Below, piece by piece: positions 35,563 to 45,460 of a stretch of 54,623 nt of DNA. Location: positions 1 through 54,623 of the forward strand of contig NZ_MLBF01000032.1 of the NCBI RefSeq assembly GCF_001936615.1, written 5' to 3'. The notes beneath the pieces were generated by a model. That model searched no databases. It was not told the DNA's origin and saw only the letters and a program-made list of their open reading frames with translations. The stretch comes from Desulfosporosinus metallidurans (GTDB taxonomy: Bacteria; Bacillota; Desulfitobacteriia; Desulfitobacteriales; Desulfitobacteriaceae). Position 1 is the stretch's first letter. Each line of letters begins with the position of its first letter. The position numbers and the translations under genes were made by a program.

Positions 35563-35741
35563 TAAATTATCTTCTGCAACAACTGTCCATTCTTTTAAGG
35601 ATTATATCCTTTTGTTGTTTATCTCGATTCTTTCTTCCTTTTCCTATCGACATCACCTTCTTTCATTTTTCATTTCAATATCAGTGAAGGAACTAAACCA
35701 GAGTCGTCCAGGAAAAAATTCCAGGGAAAATTCCTTGGAGT

Positions 35742-35802
35742 ATGGTTCATGTGCTGACGTAACCACATTATGTGAATTTATACACTCAAACACATGAACC
35801 AT
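35742..35802. repeat. 12-bp inverted repeat enclosing an inner palindrome
   Basis: ATGGTTCATGTG (35742-35753) is perfectly complementary in reverse to CACATGAACCAT (35791-35802). Between them lies CACATTATGTG (35764-35774), a hairpin of its own. The structure sits just past the glmM stop (35839) in the 200-base space before glmS. No T-tract follows, so terminator function is doubtful. A regulatory RNA structure or operator is possible. Confidence 0.5.
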
Positions 35803-35838
35803 TATACGCGAATTCTTAAAAGTTATCCAATGGTATCT

Positions 35839-37176
35839 TTATGCATCACATTCCACAATGATGTCAATAACTCCTTGCGCAAGTTGCCTTAATTTTTCTT
35901 GGTCAGTGCCTTCGACCATCACCCGAATCAGCGGCTCTGTACCAGAGGGACGCACCAACACTCTCCCTCGGTCGCCGAGAACTCGCTCAGCTTCTTCTAC
36001 TTTAGCTAGTACCTTCTCATCCAACATTAAGCGGTCTTTATGTTGGACCTTAGCATTAAGTAGTACCTGGGGTAAGCGCACCATTTGCGCAGCAAGCTTA
36101 GAGAGTGGAACTTTTCGTTCCTTAATAACGGCCAACAAATGAAGGGCGGTCAATAATCCATCCCCTGTTGTGTTGTGGTCTAAGAAAATAATATGTCCGG
36201 ACTGCTCTCCACCGAGCTTCGCTCCTGTTCTAAGCAATTCTTCCATGACATAGCGATCCCCAACTTGCGTCTGATGGATCGTGATTCCGGCCTCTTTGAG
36301 GGCAAGATGTAAACCTAGATTACTCATGACGGTGACGACAACGGCATTATTAGCTAAGGTCCCCTTCTCCTTTTGGGCCAAAGCACAAATAACCATGATA
36401 AAATCTCCATCTAAAATGGTACCGTGTTCATCCACCACGATGAGACGGTCAGCATCTCCGTCATTGGCCAGCCCCAAGTCGGCACCATGTTCCAAGACTA
36501 CCCGTTGTAATTGTTCAGGATGAGTTGAACCGCAACCAACGTTAATATTCACGCCGTCTGGCGTATTAAAAATGGGAATGACCTCGACTCCGAATTCTCG
36601 CAAAACCTCTGGTCCTACGTAGGATGCTGCTCCGTTGGCACAATCCAAGACGACTTTAAGCCCATCCAGACGTCCCACGGCACTTTTAAGGAAATCCATG
36701 TAACGTCGTCCCGCATCGGTTACCTCAATTACCCGACCGACCTCGCCACCAATCGGAACCTCCCAAGGTTTTTCCTCACTTAAAACAATACTTTCAATTT
36801 CATCTTCGATGGCATCCGGTAATTTATACCCGGTCGAATCAAAGAATTTAATTCCGTTATCTTGGACAGGGTTATGGGACGCCGAAATCACAACCCCAGC
36901 ACTAACACCAAGGGTTCGTGTTAAAAGGGCAATTCCCGGGGTTGGTAAAACACCCACCCGCAAAACATCCGCTCCGACAGAGCAAATTCCGGCGATAAGT
37001 GCCGACTCCAGCATATCTCCAGAAATCCGGGTATCTTTGCCGATCACAATTCGGGGGTGTGGATGCTCCTTACTCAAGACATAGGCACCTGCTTGCCCAA
37101 GGCGAAAAGCGAGGTCCGATGTCAGTTGACTGTTGGCCACGCCACGTACCCCATCGGTCCCAAAGAGTCGACCCAA
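35839..37176 (-). CDS. glmM: Phosphoglucosamine mutase
   Basis: The 445-residue enzyme has [11 protein letters not shown] at the start, the phosphoserine loop [13 protein letters not shown] (catalytic Ser about 100), the metal site NDGDADRL, the sugar-binding GEQSGHI and the phosphate loop [13 protein letters not shown]. It interconverts glucosamine-6- and -1-phosphate, the step after GlmS. It lies in the conserved cdaA-cdaR-glmM-glmS order. In other Firmicutes GlmM can bind and inhibit CdaA. Confidence 0.98.
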   Translation of the reverse strand: MGRLFGTDGVRGVANSQLTSDLAFRLGQAGAYVLSKEHPHPRIVIGKDTRISGDMLESALIAGICSVGADVLRVGVLPTPGIALLTRTLGVSAGVVISASHNPVQDNGIKFFDSTGYKLPDAIEDEIESIVLSEEKPWEVPIGGEVGRVIEVTDAGRRYMDFLKSAVGRLDGLKVVLDCANGAASYVGPEVLREFGVEVIPIFNTPDGVNINVGCGSTHPEQLQRVVLEHGADLGLANDGDADRLIVVDEHGTILDGDFIMVICALAQKEKGTLANNAVVVTVMSNLGLHLALKEAGITIHQTQVGDRYVMEELLRTGAKLGGEQSGHIIFLDHNTTGDGLLTALHLLAVIKERKVPLSKLAAQMVRLPQVLLNAKVQHKDRLMLDEKVLAKVEEAERVLGDRGRVLVRPSGTEPLIRVMVEGTDQEKLRQLAQGVIDIIVECDA

Positions 37177-37259
37177 GTCATTTCCCTCCTTTCCTCTCTA
37201 GTTTATTTATCTGCGACCTAAATGTTCTCAAATCTCAACCCATCGATAACATTTCTATT

Positions 37260-38861
37260 TTACTCTACCTTGGCATATTGCGCCATAAGATTCTCCGCCA
37301 TTCTTAATCCATCCACGGCAGCACTTGTAATCCCCCCGGCATATCCGGCTCCTTCCCCCGCTGGATATAGCCCTGCCATGCTTAAAGATTCCCCCTGCCC
37401 ATTGCGCACAATGCGAATGGGAGAACTTGTCCTTGTCTCTATTCCAGTCAAGGTCGCCTTTTCTCCAGCAAACCCTTTAATTTTACCATTGAATACCCGG
37501 AGTGCACGGTTTAACACATCCCCTACTGGAGCCGGCAGGACGGAATGTAACTCACATGGCACAATACCAGGGGTATACGTGGCTGGCAGGTCAAAGTGCT
37601 CCGACACACGCCCTGCCAAAAAATCGACAACCCGTTGAGCCGGAGCCCGATATTCCTTTCCGCCTGCCAAAAACGCCTTGTGTTCCCATTCCCTCTGAAA
37701 CTCCAGACCGGCCAAGGGATGTGCTGTCGGAAAGTCGTCCGCACCGACGGTTACAACGATCGCACTGTTAGCAATGTTCGTATCCCGAGCATATCCGCTC
37801 ATCCCGTTTGTGACAACCCCGCCCTCTTCCGAAGCAGCTGCCACGACCCTTCCGCCGGGACACATGCAAAAAGCGTAAGCTCCTCGACCTGTCCTCACAT
37901 CCTGAAACGTCAACTGATAATCGGCTGGTCCCACATGAGGATGCTCCTCAACTCCATACTGAGACAGATTGATCAGTGCCTGAGGGTGTTCGACACGCAG
38001 GCCTATGGCAAACCCTTTTTTCTCTAGGGCAATATTAGAATTAAATAGGAATTCATAAACATCTCGCGCACTGTGCCCAATAGCCAGAATAGCAGCTTCT
38101 GTGGGGATTTCTTCCCCACCGTTTACGACGACCCTTTGCAGACGGTCTCCCGACGGGATTAAGCCGGTTACTTTAGACCGGAAACGGATTTCGCCGCCTA
38201 AAGCTTTGATTTCTTCCCGAATCCCTCTGACCACTTCTTTCAGAATATCCGTTCCGATGTGCGGCTTAGCTAAGAAAAGGATCTCAGCGGGGGCCCCGTG
38301 CTTGACGAATGTATCCAAAACGTCCGCAATTCGTCGATCCTGAATCCGAGTGGTGAGTTTACCATCTGAGAACGTTCCCGCTCCGCCTTCTCCAAATTGA
38401 ACATTGCTCTCAGTGTCCAACGTCCCAGCATCCCAAAATTCCTGAACTTTGCGAGTACGTTCCTCGATTCGATCACCGCGTTCCAAAACAAGCGGGGCAT
38501 ACCCTCTGCGGGCTAAGGCTAAGGCGGCAAAATACCCTGCCGGTCCAGCTCCGATCACCACAGGACGAGATTTGAGCTTTTTACTGGGCTTAGGCCAAAG
38601 CACGGGTTCCTCAGGCTGAACTTCCTTGATCCCCGGAACCCGTGCTAAAATGCGACTCACTTCAGTGTTCGGCACATTAAGAGACAGCTGAATCGTATAG
38701 ACGAAAACGAGATGGGGTTTTTTACGGGCATCCAAGGAACGGCGTGCAAAGCGAAGACCGCTAATGCTTTGTTCTGGTACGTTTAACTTACGAGCGATGG
38801 TTGTCAGTAGCAGGGAATCCTCTTCGACAGGAATCCTCAAATTTGTCCATAGTAAATCCAC
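37260..38861 (-). CDS. FAD/NAD(P)-dependent oxidoreductase
   Basis: The start is probably GTG at 38861, after AAGGAGA and five bases past the cdaR stop, giving 533 residues (VDLLWTNLRIPVEED...). The ORF's ATG at 39005 lies inside cdaR. A small N-terminal domain precedes a dinucleotide fold at VVIGAGPAGYFAALALARRGY and GEGGAGTFSDGKL, then AILAIGHSARD and a C-terminal LYPAGEGAGYAGGITSAAVDG. It resembles uncharacterised Firmicute flavoproteins often found between cdaR and glmM. The substrate is unknown. Confidence 0.88.
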   Translation of the reverse strand: MDLLWTNLRIPVEEDSLLLTTIARKLNVPEQSISGLRFARRSLDARKKPHLVFVYTIQLSLNVPNTEVSRILARVPGIKEVQPEEPVLWPKPSKKLKSRPVVIGAGPAGYFAALALARRGYAPLVLERGDRIEERTRKVQEFWDAGTLDTESNVQFGEGGAGTFSDGKLTTRIQDRRIADVLDTFVKHGAPAEILFLAKPHIGTDILKEVVRGIREEIKALGGEIRFRSKVTGLIPSGDRLQRVVVNGGEEIPTEAAILAIGHSARDVYEFLFNSNIALEKKGFAIGLRVEHPQALINLSQYGVEEHPHVGPADYQLTFQDVRTGRGAYAFCMCPGGRVVAAASEEGGVVTNGMSGYARDTNIANSAIVVTVGADDFPTAHPLAGLEFQREWEHKAFLAGGKEYRAPAQRVVDFLAGRVSEHFDLPATYTPGIVPCELHSVLPAPVGDVLNRALRVFNGKIKGFAGEKATLTGIETRTSSPIRIVRNGQGESLSMAGLYPAGEGAGYAGGITSAAVDGLRMAENLMAQYAKVE

Positions 38862-38866
38862 GAAAA

Positions 38867-40105
38867 TTATTCTCCTTTTGCCAAGTGAGCTTTGAGACTG
38901 TAGCTCACTTGTGGGGTTGTAGGCATGGTTACCCCCGGTGGGAGTTGCCAATAAACTTTGGTATCCGGATAACTTCCAACCGCCTGTCCAGAAGCGTCCA
39001 CCCACAGTTGAATCTGATCTGGAGTTAAATTCTTTAAACTATCTGAAAGACCTTCCACTACAATATCAATGGGGGGCACAGACTGGCCTATGTCTAAGCC
39101 AGTGCCAACATTTCGGATTTGAACCGGTACGCCGGAAATCCCCTTCTGGATCACCCCCGGCCCAATTTGCGCAATAATACTCAAAGTGGTTCCATCAAAA
39201 AACGAAACCCCCTGTGGTAATATCACCTTATCAATCGAAATCTGAAACGTCTTATCTTCCGCAAGATTACTAATATCCACGGGTCCAAGGTTCAAGGAAT
39301 CAAACCCTTTCAAAGCCTGAGGAGTACCTAAAACCTGGACACTAGTTGGGGAGGGAACTAAGGAGCGTAAGGCCTTACCTTGAGCTGGTGTTCCTGTACT
39401 GGTTACTTTCAAAGGAATCATCTTCGAGGAAAGCCCTTTGGTCATGACCGGAACAATCACGTCGACCGTATTTGGATAAGCACTCAAAATATCAGCACTC
39501 GGATTCGGCCCGAAAATAGGTTTACCCTCTTTATCTCGAAAACTTACGGGCCTGGAAACTTGAATCGTATCTTTGGCACCGGTCACACTGATTTCCGTGG
39601 TCACCTTGTCTAGCGTGCCAAGAATAGAACTTGGTCCGCGCACATTGACCGCCGAAGGCCTGACAAGAGTGCTACCCACCTGATAACCGTCTGCAGGGTT
39701 ACCCGTCACCGTAGCCACAACTGGAACCATCTTCTCTTGAACACTATCTAGGAGCAATTTAATGCTGGACGGTTGAAGGTCAACTACATTGGTTCCCGGC
39801 GGGGAGTTGACTTTAATGATATAACTGCGTTCCCCTGGCACTCCACCTGAAAGATCAATCTGAGCATAGATGTCTTTAATATTGGCACTAGGGTTGATCC
39901 CTTGCACACGAACTCGAACCAAAGGAAGCTGGGTCATAACCACCATATTCTGATGCAATCCATTGGCTACGAGCGGAATCGTCAAAGTCTGATCTGCGAT
40001 GAGCTTATCCGTTGCCCCTTGGTTCATGACGAAAAGCCAAAAGAGAATCGCAAAAAGAAACGAGATTATCTTGATTCCGAGGTTTCGCCGAAACATTTTA
40101 TGCAT
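38867..40105 (-). CDS. cdaR: CdaA regulatory protein (YbbR repeats)
   Basis: The 412-residue protein has one N-terminal membrane helix (GIKIISFLFAILFWLFVMNQ) and several YbbR repeats outside the membrane (for example VRVQGINPSANIKDIYAQIDLSG and later VNVRGPSSILGTLDKVTTEISV). In Firmicutes CdaR binds the diadenylate cyclase CdaA and modulates it. The gene follows cdaA by three bases. Confidence 0.93.
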   Translation of the reverse strand: MHKMFRRNLGIKIISFLFAILFWLFVMNQGATDKLIADQTLTIPLVANGLHQNMVVMTQLPLVRVRVQGINPSANIKDIYAQIDLSGGVPGERSYIIKVNSPPGTNVVDLQPSSIKLLLDSVQEKMVPVVATVTGNPADGYQVGSTLVRPSAVNVRGPSSILGTLDKVTTEISVTGAKDTIQVSRPVSFRDKEGKPIFGPNPSADILSAYPNTVDVIVPVMTKGLSSKMIPLKVTSTGTPAQGKALRSLVPSPTSVQVLGTPQALKGFDSLNLGPVDISNLAEDKTFQISIDKVILPQGVSFFDGTTLSIIAQIGPGVIQKGISGVPVQIRNVGTGLDIGQSVPPIDIVVEGLSDSLKNLTPDQIQLWVDASGQAVGSYPDTKVYWQLPPGVTMPTTPQVSYSLKAHLAKGE

Positions 40106-40108
40106 GGG

Positions 40109-40921
40109 CTACCACCTCCAAAATGGAATGATTGATAAGGGGGTACTCTTGATCTCCAGTTCCCTTAACAACAATTCTCGCAACATTTTATCATCCATAA
40201 AGCGCGTCAGTGCTCCATCAATCCCGACAGAAATTGCCCCGGTTTCCTCGGAGACCACAATAGCTAAGGCATCCGTAATTTCCGTCAACCCTAAGGCCGC
40301 CCGATGACGGGTACCCAAGTCTTTTTGGATATTGGGATTTTCGGATAACGGCAGAAAGCACCCCGCAGCCGCTACACGATCTTGCCGGATAATCACGGCT
40401 CCATCATGAAGCGGGGTATTCGGGATGAAAACATTGACCAGAAATTCTGAAGAAACCATCCCGTCGATCTTAATTCCGGTTTCTACAAAGTCTTGCACTC
40501 CTGTTTTCCGTTCAATCACAATCAGAGCCCCGATGCGTGTTTTAGAAAGCACTTGCGTGCAACGCACCAATTCTTCCACCACTTGTTCCAGAGTATCGAT
40601 TCCAGGAGTCGAGGGATGACGAGTCAAAAATCTCCCTCGGCCTAGTTGTTCTAAAACCTTTCTAAGCTCAGGCTGAAAAACAACCGGTATAGCAAAGACA
40701 AACATCTGGAACAGTTTATCCAATAACCAACTGATGGTTCTAAGCTGAAAGTACTTGGCCAGCAAAGAGATAGCCAGAAGAACCATCACTCCCTTCACCA
40801 ACTGCACAGCACGCGTACGTTTAATGAGCATGTAGAATTGGTAGAAGACCACTGTCACTACCACAATGTCGATAGCGTCCAGCCATCCGAAATTACGAAA
40901 TTGAGATAAGAATTCTGCCAC
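40109..40921 (-). CDS. cdaA: Diadenylate cyclase (c-di-AMP synthase)
   Basis: The 270-residue protein has three N-terminal membrane segments and a DisA_N catalytic domain with DGA (about 173-175) and RHR (205-207), both needed to make cyclic di-AMP from two ATP. The ORF starts at 40921. The codon there appears to be GTG, preceded by GGGGGGA. It heads the block cdaA-cdaR-oxidoreductase-glmM-glmS, which couples cell-wall precursor supply to c-di-AMP. Confidence 0.95.
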   Translation of the reverse strand: MAEFLSQFRNFGWLDAIDIVVVTVVFYQFYMLIKRTRAVQLVKGVMVLLAISLLAKYFQLRTISWLLDKLFQMFVFAIPVVFQPELRKVLEQLGRGRFLTRHPSTPGIDTLEQVVEELVRCTQVLSKTRIGALIVIERKTGVQDFVETGIKIDGMVSSEFLVNVFIPNTPLHDGAVIIRQDRVAAAGCFLPLSENPNIQKDLGTRHRAALGLTEITDALAIVVSEETGAISVGIDGALTRFMDDKMLRELLLRELEIKSTPLSIIPFWRW

Positions 40922-41001
40922 GGTCTCCCCCCCTTTCTTGTGCTCATAAAGAAAACTTGGCTGGCGTCAAGCCTTAGCGAAGGCGACCGCCTTAGTTGCA
41001 C

Positions 41002-41039
41002 TTATGCCACCAGAAATTAATACTTTCTGACTGGCATAA
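41002..41039. repeat. Inverted repeat upstream of cdaA
   Basis: TTATGCCACCAGAAA and TTTCTGACTGGCATAA form a 15-bp stem with one bulge around a seven-base loop. It lies 80 bases upstream of cdaA and 90 past the DUF1786 stop, and lacks a clear T-tract. It may be a leader structure, an operator or a weak terminator. Confidence 0.5.
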
Positions 41040-41130
41040 AGAATACGTCACGAATCCGCCGACTATTTATACTTGATTCTCTGTTTATGTAAAAAACCCT
41101 TGCCGATTTAAATATTTTTTTAAAATAATC

Positions 41131-42159
41131 CTAAATTATCCCCATACCAGCCAGCAGCCCAAAACACCCTGTTAACATCATATCCCCAAAGGGGGCTGCT
41201 TCATACCAGCAGAGTGGTTTTGCCAGACTTCTGCGGGGACCGGTTACCACGACAAAGTCCCAGCCAGGCTGCATTTGTGGATGAAGGGTTGCACCATGCC
41301 CCCCTTGTTCGAAAACTTCGGCATTGGTTAATTCAGTGGCTTGAAAACGCTGAATGCATTGGGCGAGAGACTCTAAATTAAGCATACTGGTGTGTTGTTC
41401 AAAAATCCCATAGACCCGATCCCCGCGAATAGCTGCGGCGAGGGTATGAGAATTTCCAATATTGACGGCTAAGATTCCTTGGTTCAGGTGAGGCTTTACT
41501 AAGGGATCAGCCATGATTCCCAAGAGCGCTGCTGTCCCAGTATCTGTCACGATGCTCTTAGGCACAATCTCCCGGACCGCACGCATCCGAGTGTATACCT
41601 CAGGAATATCCTGGGTGAACACAAGCTTGCGTAAATCTCCCCCTTGCAGCACAAACTCCTCCCAGAGCCTGAAGCGCAGAATTCGGTTGCTTTCGGTTAC
41701 ACTGAAACCGTGATCTTGGAGAGCAACTGCCAGCTTCTGAGGATACTCCAAGCTAAACGCTTCGATAGCCTGTCTCAAAGAAAATGTATCAACATCCCCC
41801 AACCAAATGGAAGTGACGGATTCCGATTCAGAAACGTCTTCGCGCAGCACGATTCCCATACCCTCTACGCGAGCCAAATTATCATTAAACGTTAAGGCTG
41901 CCTGAGGAGTGACATAGGCTTTGAGACCTGACGTTAAATGCTTTTTTAGGGCTAGAGCGCATGCTCCTCCACCCATCAGATGACCCTTTAAAAAGATATC
42001 CTTGCCTTGAGCTGTGGCTTTTCGAATCTGCGCCGCCACAGTCTGGGTTCGGCTCGGAACGATAAACTTTGGACAGTTTTCTATCGTCTTCTCCGGCTGA
42101 TAGAGAAGGATATCCTGGGTGCCGGATCCGACATCAATCACTAAAACACTTTCTGTCAT
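41131..42159 (-). CDS. DUF1786 ASKHA-type protein
   Basis: The 342-residue protein starts with an ATPase-like phosphate loop (VLVIDVGSGTQDILLY) and has a second glycine loop at LAVNIGNSHTLAAAI, the pattern of acetate/sugar kinase-Hsc70-actin folds. It matches DUF1786, whose members are loosely annotated as related to pyruvate-formate-lyase activation. No experimental function is known to me. It ends at 41131 and follows the DUF362 gene in the same direction. Confidence 0.75.
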   Translation of the reverse strand: MTESVLVIDVGSGTQDILLYQPEKTIENCPKFIVPSRTQTVAAQIRKATAQGKDIFLKGHLMGGGACALALKKHLTSGLKAYVTPQAALTFNDNLARVEGMGIVLREDVSESESVTSIWLGDVDTFSLRQAIEAFSLEYPQKLAVALQDHGFSVTESNRILRFRLWEEFVLQGGDLRKLVFTQDIPEVYTRMRAVREIVPKSIVTDTGTAALLGIMADPLVKPHLNQGILAVNIGNSHTLAAAIRGDRVYGIFEQHTSMLNLESLAQCIQRFQATELTNAEVFEQGGHGATLHPQMQPGWDFVVVTGPRRSLAKPLCWYEAAPFGDMMLTGCFGLLAGMGII

Positions 42160-42187
42160 TTACATTTCCTCCCCTGGCATGTTGAGA

Positions 42188-43336
42188 CTATTTGATTAGT
42201 TTTCTCCCGATCCAAGGTTTGTAAATCGTTACAGCTTGCCGCGGGCAAAGCTCCTGACAGCAAAAACAGCGAATACAAGCTTCCAAATCAACGATTGGAC
42301 GCTTATTCTCGTCAACAGTTAACGCCTTGGGCGGGCAATTATTAACACAATCCAAGCATCCCACACACATCTGATGTTCGAAGACTGGTCGAGGGCGCAC
42401 ACGGTTGAGCACAAATCCCTTTACCTTGCGGGGAAGGGGAACCATATCTAAGAAATTAGTGGAAACCGCTTTGGGAATCACAAAATCTTGAATTCGCCAC
42501 AGCGAGCGTGCATCCCCTATTAATTGAAGTTCATCTAGCCGACTGATAAGGCCTCGACCGCGAGCTGCCATCACGGTCGGAACTTTTTCTGGCTTTAAGC
42601 CGATCAGATCCGCGGCTACGACATCGAGGGCGAAGGGATCCGTACTTAAAATTAAGGCACCGATGTTGCGAGGTTTACCAGCCGAAGGACCATCCCCTTC
42701 CATCCCCACAATTCCGTCCATAATACTTAAGGAAGGTTTTACCCAAGTCGCAATATCCACCAAAAGGTCCGCAAAGTCTGGAATCTTGAACATTTTCAAG
42801 TGATATTCTGCTTTAAGCAGGCCGGGAATAACCCCAAAGAGAATCTTCACAGCTCCGGTAAAGGTCATCATGCCATGCGTCTTTAGTTTAGAGAGGGGAA
42901 TAACGACATCAGCATTGAGAACACAATTAGTCACGGTCATACTTTTAGCTAGTTTCCCCTCGGGGTACTGGATTGTCGTTTGTCCTACATCTTCATTGAG
43001 CATTGCTCCAGTCCGTTCAGCAACTTCAAGAAGACCCGAGCGACTGTAGATGGCCTGAAGTGCACTTACCGTATAAGGCCCACCCGGACTATCCCCAATA
43101 ATCGGAATCCCACCCGCCTCCTGAACAAGCCGAACCACGGCCTCTACAACACTGGGATGAGTCGTTACCGCTTCTTCCGGTCGTTTCTTCATGAGCAGGT
43201 TCACTTTCAGCAAAACCTTTTGGCCCGGCTTCACAAACTCAGACATCCCGCCCCATTCCGCCAGCCCCTCCCGCAAACTCTGTTCCACATTGGCTGTATA
43301 GTCTGGGCAATATTTTAAAACAACTTTTGCCTGCAC
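42188..43336 (-). CDS. DUF362 domain protein with two 4Fe-4S clusters
   Basis: The 382-residue protein has a DUF362 domain ([32 protein letters not shown], then [19 protein letters not shown]). It ends in a bacterial ferredoxin with [16 protein letters not shown] and [16 protein letters not shown]. It is cytosolic and probably an electron carrier or redox enzyme, but no reaction is assigned. Its stop is 28 bases before the DUF1786 gene and its start one base after the PIG-L gene, so these are one operon. Confidence 0.88.
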   Translation of the reverse strand: MQAKVVLKYCPDYTANVEQSLREGLAEWGGMSEFVKPGQKVLLKVNLLMKKRPEEAVTTHPSVVEAVVRLVQEAGGIPIIGDSPGGPYTVSALQAIYSRSGLLEVAERTGAMLNEDVGQTTIQYPEGKLAKSMTVTNCVLNADVVIPLSKLKTHGMMTFTGAVKILFGVIPGLLKAEYHLKMFKIPDFADLLVDIATWVKPSLSIMDGIVGMEGDGPSAGKPRNIGALILSTDPFALDVVAADLIGLKPEKVPTVMAARGRGLISRLDELQLIGDARSLWRIQDFVIPKAVSTNFLDMVPLPRKVKGFVLNRVRPRPVFEHQMCVGCLDCVNNCPPKALTVDENKRPIVDLEACIRCFCCQELCPRQAVTIYKPWIGRKLIK

Positions 43337-44068
43337 TTAAGATTCCACCCTCTCTAAATCCTGAAAGATATCCTCTCCTCGTCCTGGCAAGGCACCTAAT
43401 TCCTGATCACATCGAAAATACTCCCGGCTCAAATAATCCTGCTTTTGCCTTTCTTCCAGATTCTCAAACTTCTGTCGCGATCCCATTTGAGTCCGATGCT
43501 CTGAAATCGCCTGCCATTTTCGCTCCGCCCAGGGTGCAATCGAGATCACATAATCCACATCTTGAAGTTGTTCCTTCGTAAACTTCCAGCCGGGCTTGAC
43601 GTAGCAAAGCCGGGGCAGAGTATAGGCTTTCCCCCACTCCGGCTCCACTGGCTCCTGGGCAAGTTTAATAGCTGCTTTCGTAAAGTGGTGAATCGCCCGA
43701 TGATCCCGGTGTCCGGATGCACCGTCTTCGCCAAACGTAATGATCACTTGAGGACGAATATCTCGTATGATTCGAACGAGACTTTCGACGATTTTAAGCG
43801 GGGGCGCAAAGGGGACTTCCTTATCACGATACCCTAAAAAGATCACCTCTGAGATTCCTAGGACCTTTGCCGCGCGCCGTAATTCCTGTTCTCGCACAAG
43901 GCCCACTTCTTCAGGCTTACAGATCCCCGCAGTCTTGCCAGCTTCTCCCTTTGTTGCGGCTACAAGGGTAACCTCTACCCCTTTTTCAGTGTATTTAGCG
44001 ATTGTTCCACCCAAGGCAAATGATTCGTCATCTGGATGGGCAAAGATCAGTAGCATTCTTTTTGCCAT
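43337..44068 (-). CDS. PIG-L family deacetylase
   Basis: The 243-residue protein has the zinc motif LIFAHPDDESFALGGT (HPDD) and GASGHRDHRAIHHFT, typical of LmbE/PIG-L N-deacetylases. Relatives deacetylate GlcNAc-malate (bacillithiol), GlcNAc-phosphatidylinositol or surface sugars. Which one applies cannot be told. It lies beside redox genes, but a bshA-type glycosyltransferase is not seen here. Confidence 0.9.
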   Translation of the reverse strand: MAKRMLLIFAHPDDESFALGGTIAKYTEKGVEVTLVAATKGEAGKTAGICKPEEVGLVREQELRRAAKVLGISEVIFLGYRDKEVPFAPPLKIVESLVRIIRDIRPQVIITFGEDGASGHRDHRAIHHFTKAAIKLAQEPVEPEWGKAYTLPRLCYVKPGWKFTKEQLQDVDYVISIAPWAERKWQAISEHRTQMGSRQKFENLEERQKQDYLSREYFRCDQELGALPGRGEDIFQDLERVES

Positions 44069-44396
44069 AGTTTACGCCCCTTCTTTTCATGGACATTTAG
44101 TATCTTCAATAGTTTAGGTGTTAACAACTCATCAATTTTTCTCCGCAGTTTGTCAATATAGCAATCAATCATTGATTTGAATTACAAGCCTTATTATAGC
44201 CTTTTTTTTTCATAGAGGGAAATTTGACGCCCATCTCCAATGTGCCCATGAGCTATCATTTTGAAATTCATTGAAGCAGCCATTTAAAAGGTTTTTTACT
44301 TGGAATAAATTACCGTTTCCAGAGACAACTTACCATGTTATACTGCAGTTGTCTCCAGCAAGAACAAGCATTAATGATCACAAGGAGGATTCACTC
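44069..44396. other. Divergent intergenic region with leader hairpin
   Basis: No gene is seen between the divergent PIG-L and CAP genes. GAGACAACT (44322-44330) and AGTTGTCTC (44347-44355) form a 9-bp inverted repeat about 40 bases before the CAP-protein start. It could be an operator or an mRNA hairpin. A run of T at 44201-44211 precedes it. Confidence 0.45.
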
Positions 44397-45314
44397 ATGA
44401 AAAAGAAGACTTTAAAATTCATAATGGGACTTCAAATTGGTATTCTGATGACCGCTGTCGCTTTACCAGTACAAGCCGCCGTTAATATAGGCGCTCCACA
44501 GACCTTATCAGGCTCTGTGGTTATACTTCGGTCTTCCGTTCCTACGACAACTCAGGTCACTTCCACTCCGATTTCCGCTCCAACTACTACTGCCGCTCGA
44601 GGAACCCAAACTACGGTTTCAACGCCAACCACCACGATCATTCAAAACTCGACACCACAATATCAGATGATCAATATCGGTACTTTGCCGAACAACCGCA
44701 GCGGAAGTGTCGTGTCGTTGAAAACGATTCTTAACCAACCCAATACTCTTCCTATAGCTTCTACTCCCTCTTCTACTCCAACTCCAACTCCAACTTCTAC
44801 CACTATTCCTATCGTCCCTACCACAACTACTACCGTTCCTACCACTACAACCACTACTTCGCCCACCGTCTCTTCTTCTACTCCCCCTTCGACGACACCC
44901 GCTATCCCGGTCATTCCTACCATTGCTGCATTAACAGCCGATGAGCAATCCATGGTGGACATGATTAATCAAGAACGGATCGCTGCCGGTGTAAGTCCAG
45001 TTAAGGTAGACCTTCGCCTAGGCGCAGTGGGCCGCGCTAAAGCGAATGATATGAAGGCAAACAATTACTTTGACCATACCTCTCCAACCTACGGCAGCCC
45101 TTGGGCTATGATGCAACAAGTAGGGCTAACCGTCGGCTGGGCTGGAGAAAATATTGCTGGAAATAAATCCGTTTCAGGGACTATGGCAGCGCTTATGCAA
45201 AGTCCTGGCCACCGAGCTAATATTTTAGACCCACGCTTCACACATGTCGGCGTAGGAATTGCTTATGGAAGCGCTTACGGTAATCTATTCGTTCAGGAAT
45301 TCTTACAAGAGTAG
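44397..45314 (+). CDS. Secreted CAP-domain (SCP/PR1) protein
   Basis: The start is the ATG at 44397 (AAGGAGGA upstream), giving 305 residues. The in-frame ATG at 44271 lacks such a site. A signal peptide (MKKKTLKFIMGLQIGILMTA to VQAA) leads to a long Thr/Pro/Ser linker that looks disordered and a C-terminal CAP domain of about 125 residues. The domain has MVDMINQERIAAGVSPVKVD, NYFDHTSPTYGS, WAGENIAG and SPGHRANILDPRFTHVG. This is the YkwD-type architecture common in sporeformers. Function unknown. Confidence 0.9.
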   Translation: MKKKTLKFIMGLQIGILMTAVALPVQAAVNIGAPQTLSGSVVILRSSVPTTTQVTSTPISAPTTTAARGTQTTVSTPTTTIIQNSTPQYQMINIGTLPNNRSGSVVSLKTILNQPNTLPIASTPSSTPTPTPTSTTIPIVPTTTTTVPTTTTTTSPTVSSSTPPSTTPAIPVIPTIAALTADEQSMVDMINQERIAAGVSPVKVDLRLGAVGRAKANDMKANNYFDHTSPTYGSPWAMMQQVGLTVGWAGENIAGNKSVSGTMAALMQSPGHRANILDPRFTHVGVGIAYGSAYGNLFVQEFLQE

Positions 45315-45420
45315 GTCAAACAATAATAGAGTAGGTGCGATCTTGCCTACTCTAGCCACTATCACTTGCGTTGCATTTAATTGGAAATCAGTTGTCAAGC
45401 TTCTCTTGGTATGTCCCATA

Positions 45421-45460
45421 AAAAGGCAGAACCTTGGTTCACCCAAGGCTCTGCCTTTTA
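45421..45460. terminator. Bidirectional terminator
   Basis: AAAAGGCAGA-CCTTGG and CCAAGG-TCTGCCTTTT form a long stem around a short loop. It lies between the converging CAP gene and the 2-epimerase gene, whose stop codon is inside the structure. Confidence 0.85.

Noticed and set aside
44663..44962. 99-aa Val/Gly-rich minus-strand ORF
   Set aside because: It is the shadow of the Thr/Pro linker of the CAP protein and has low-complexity sequence.
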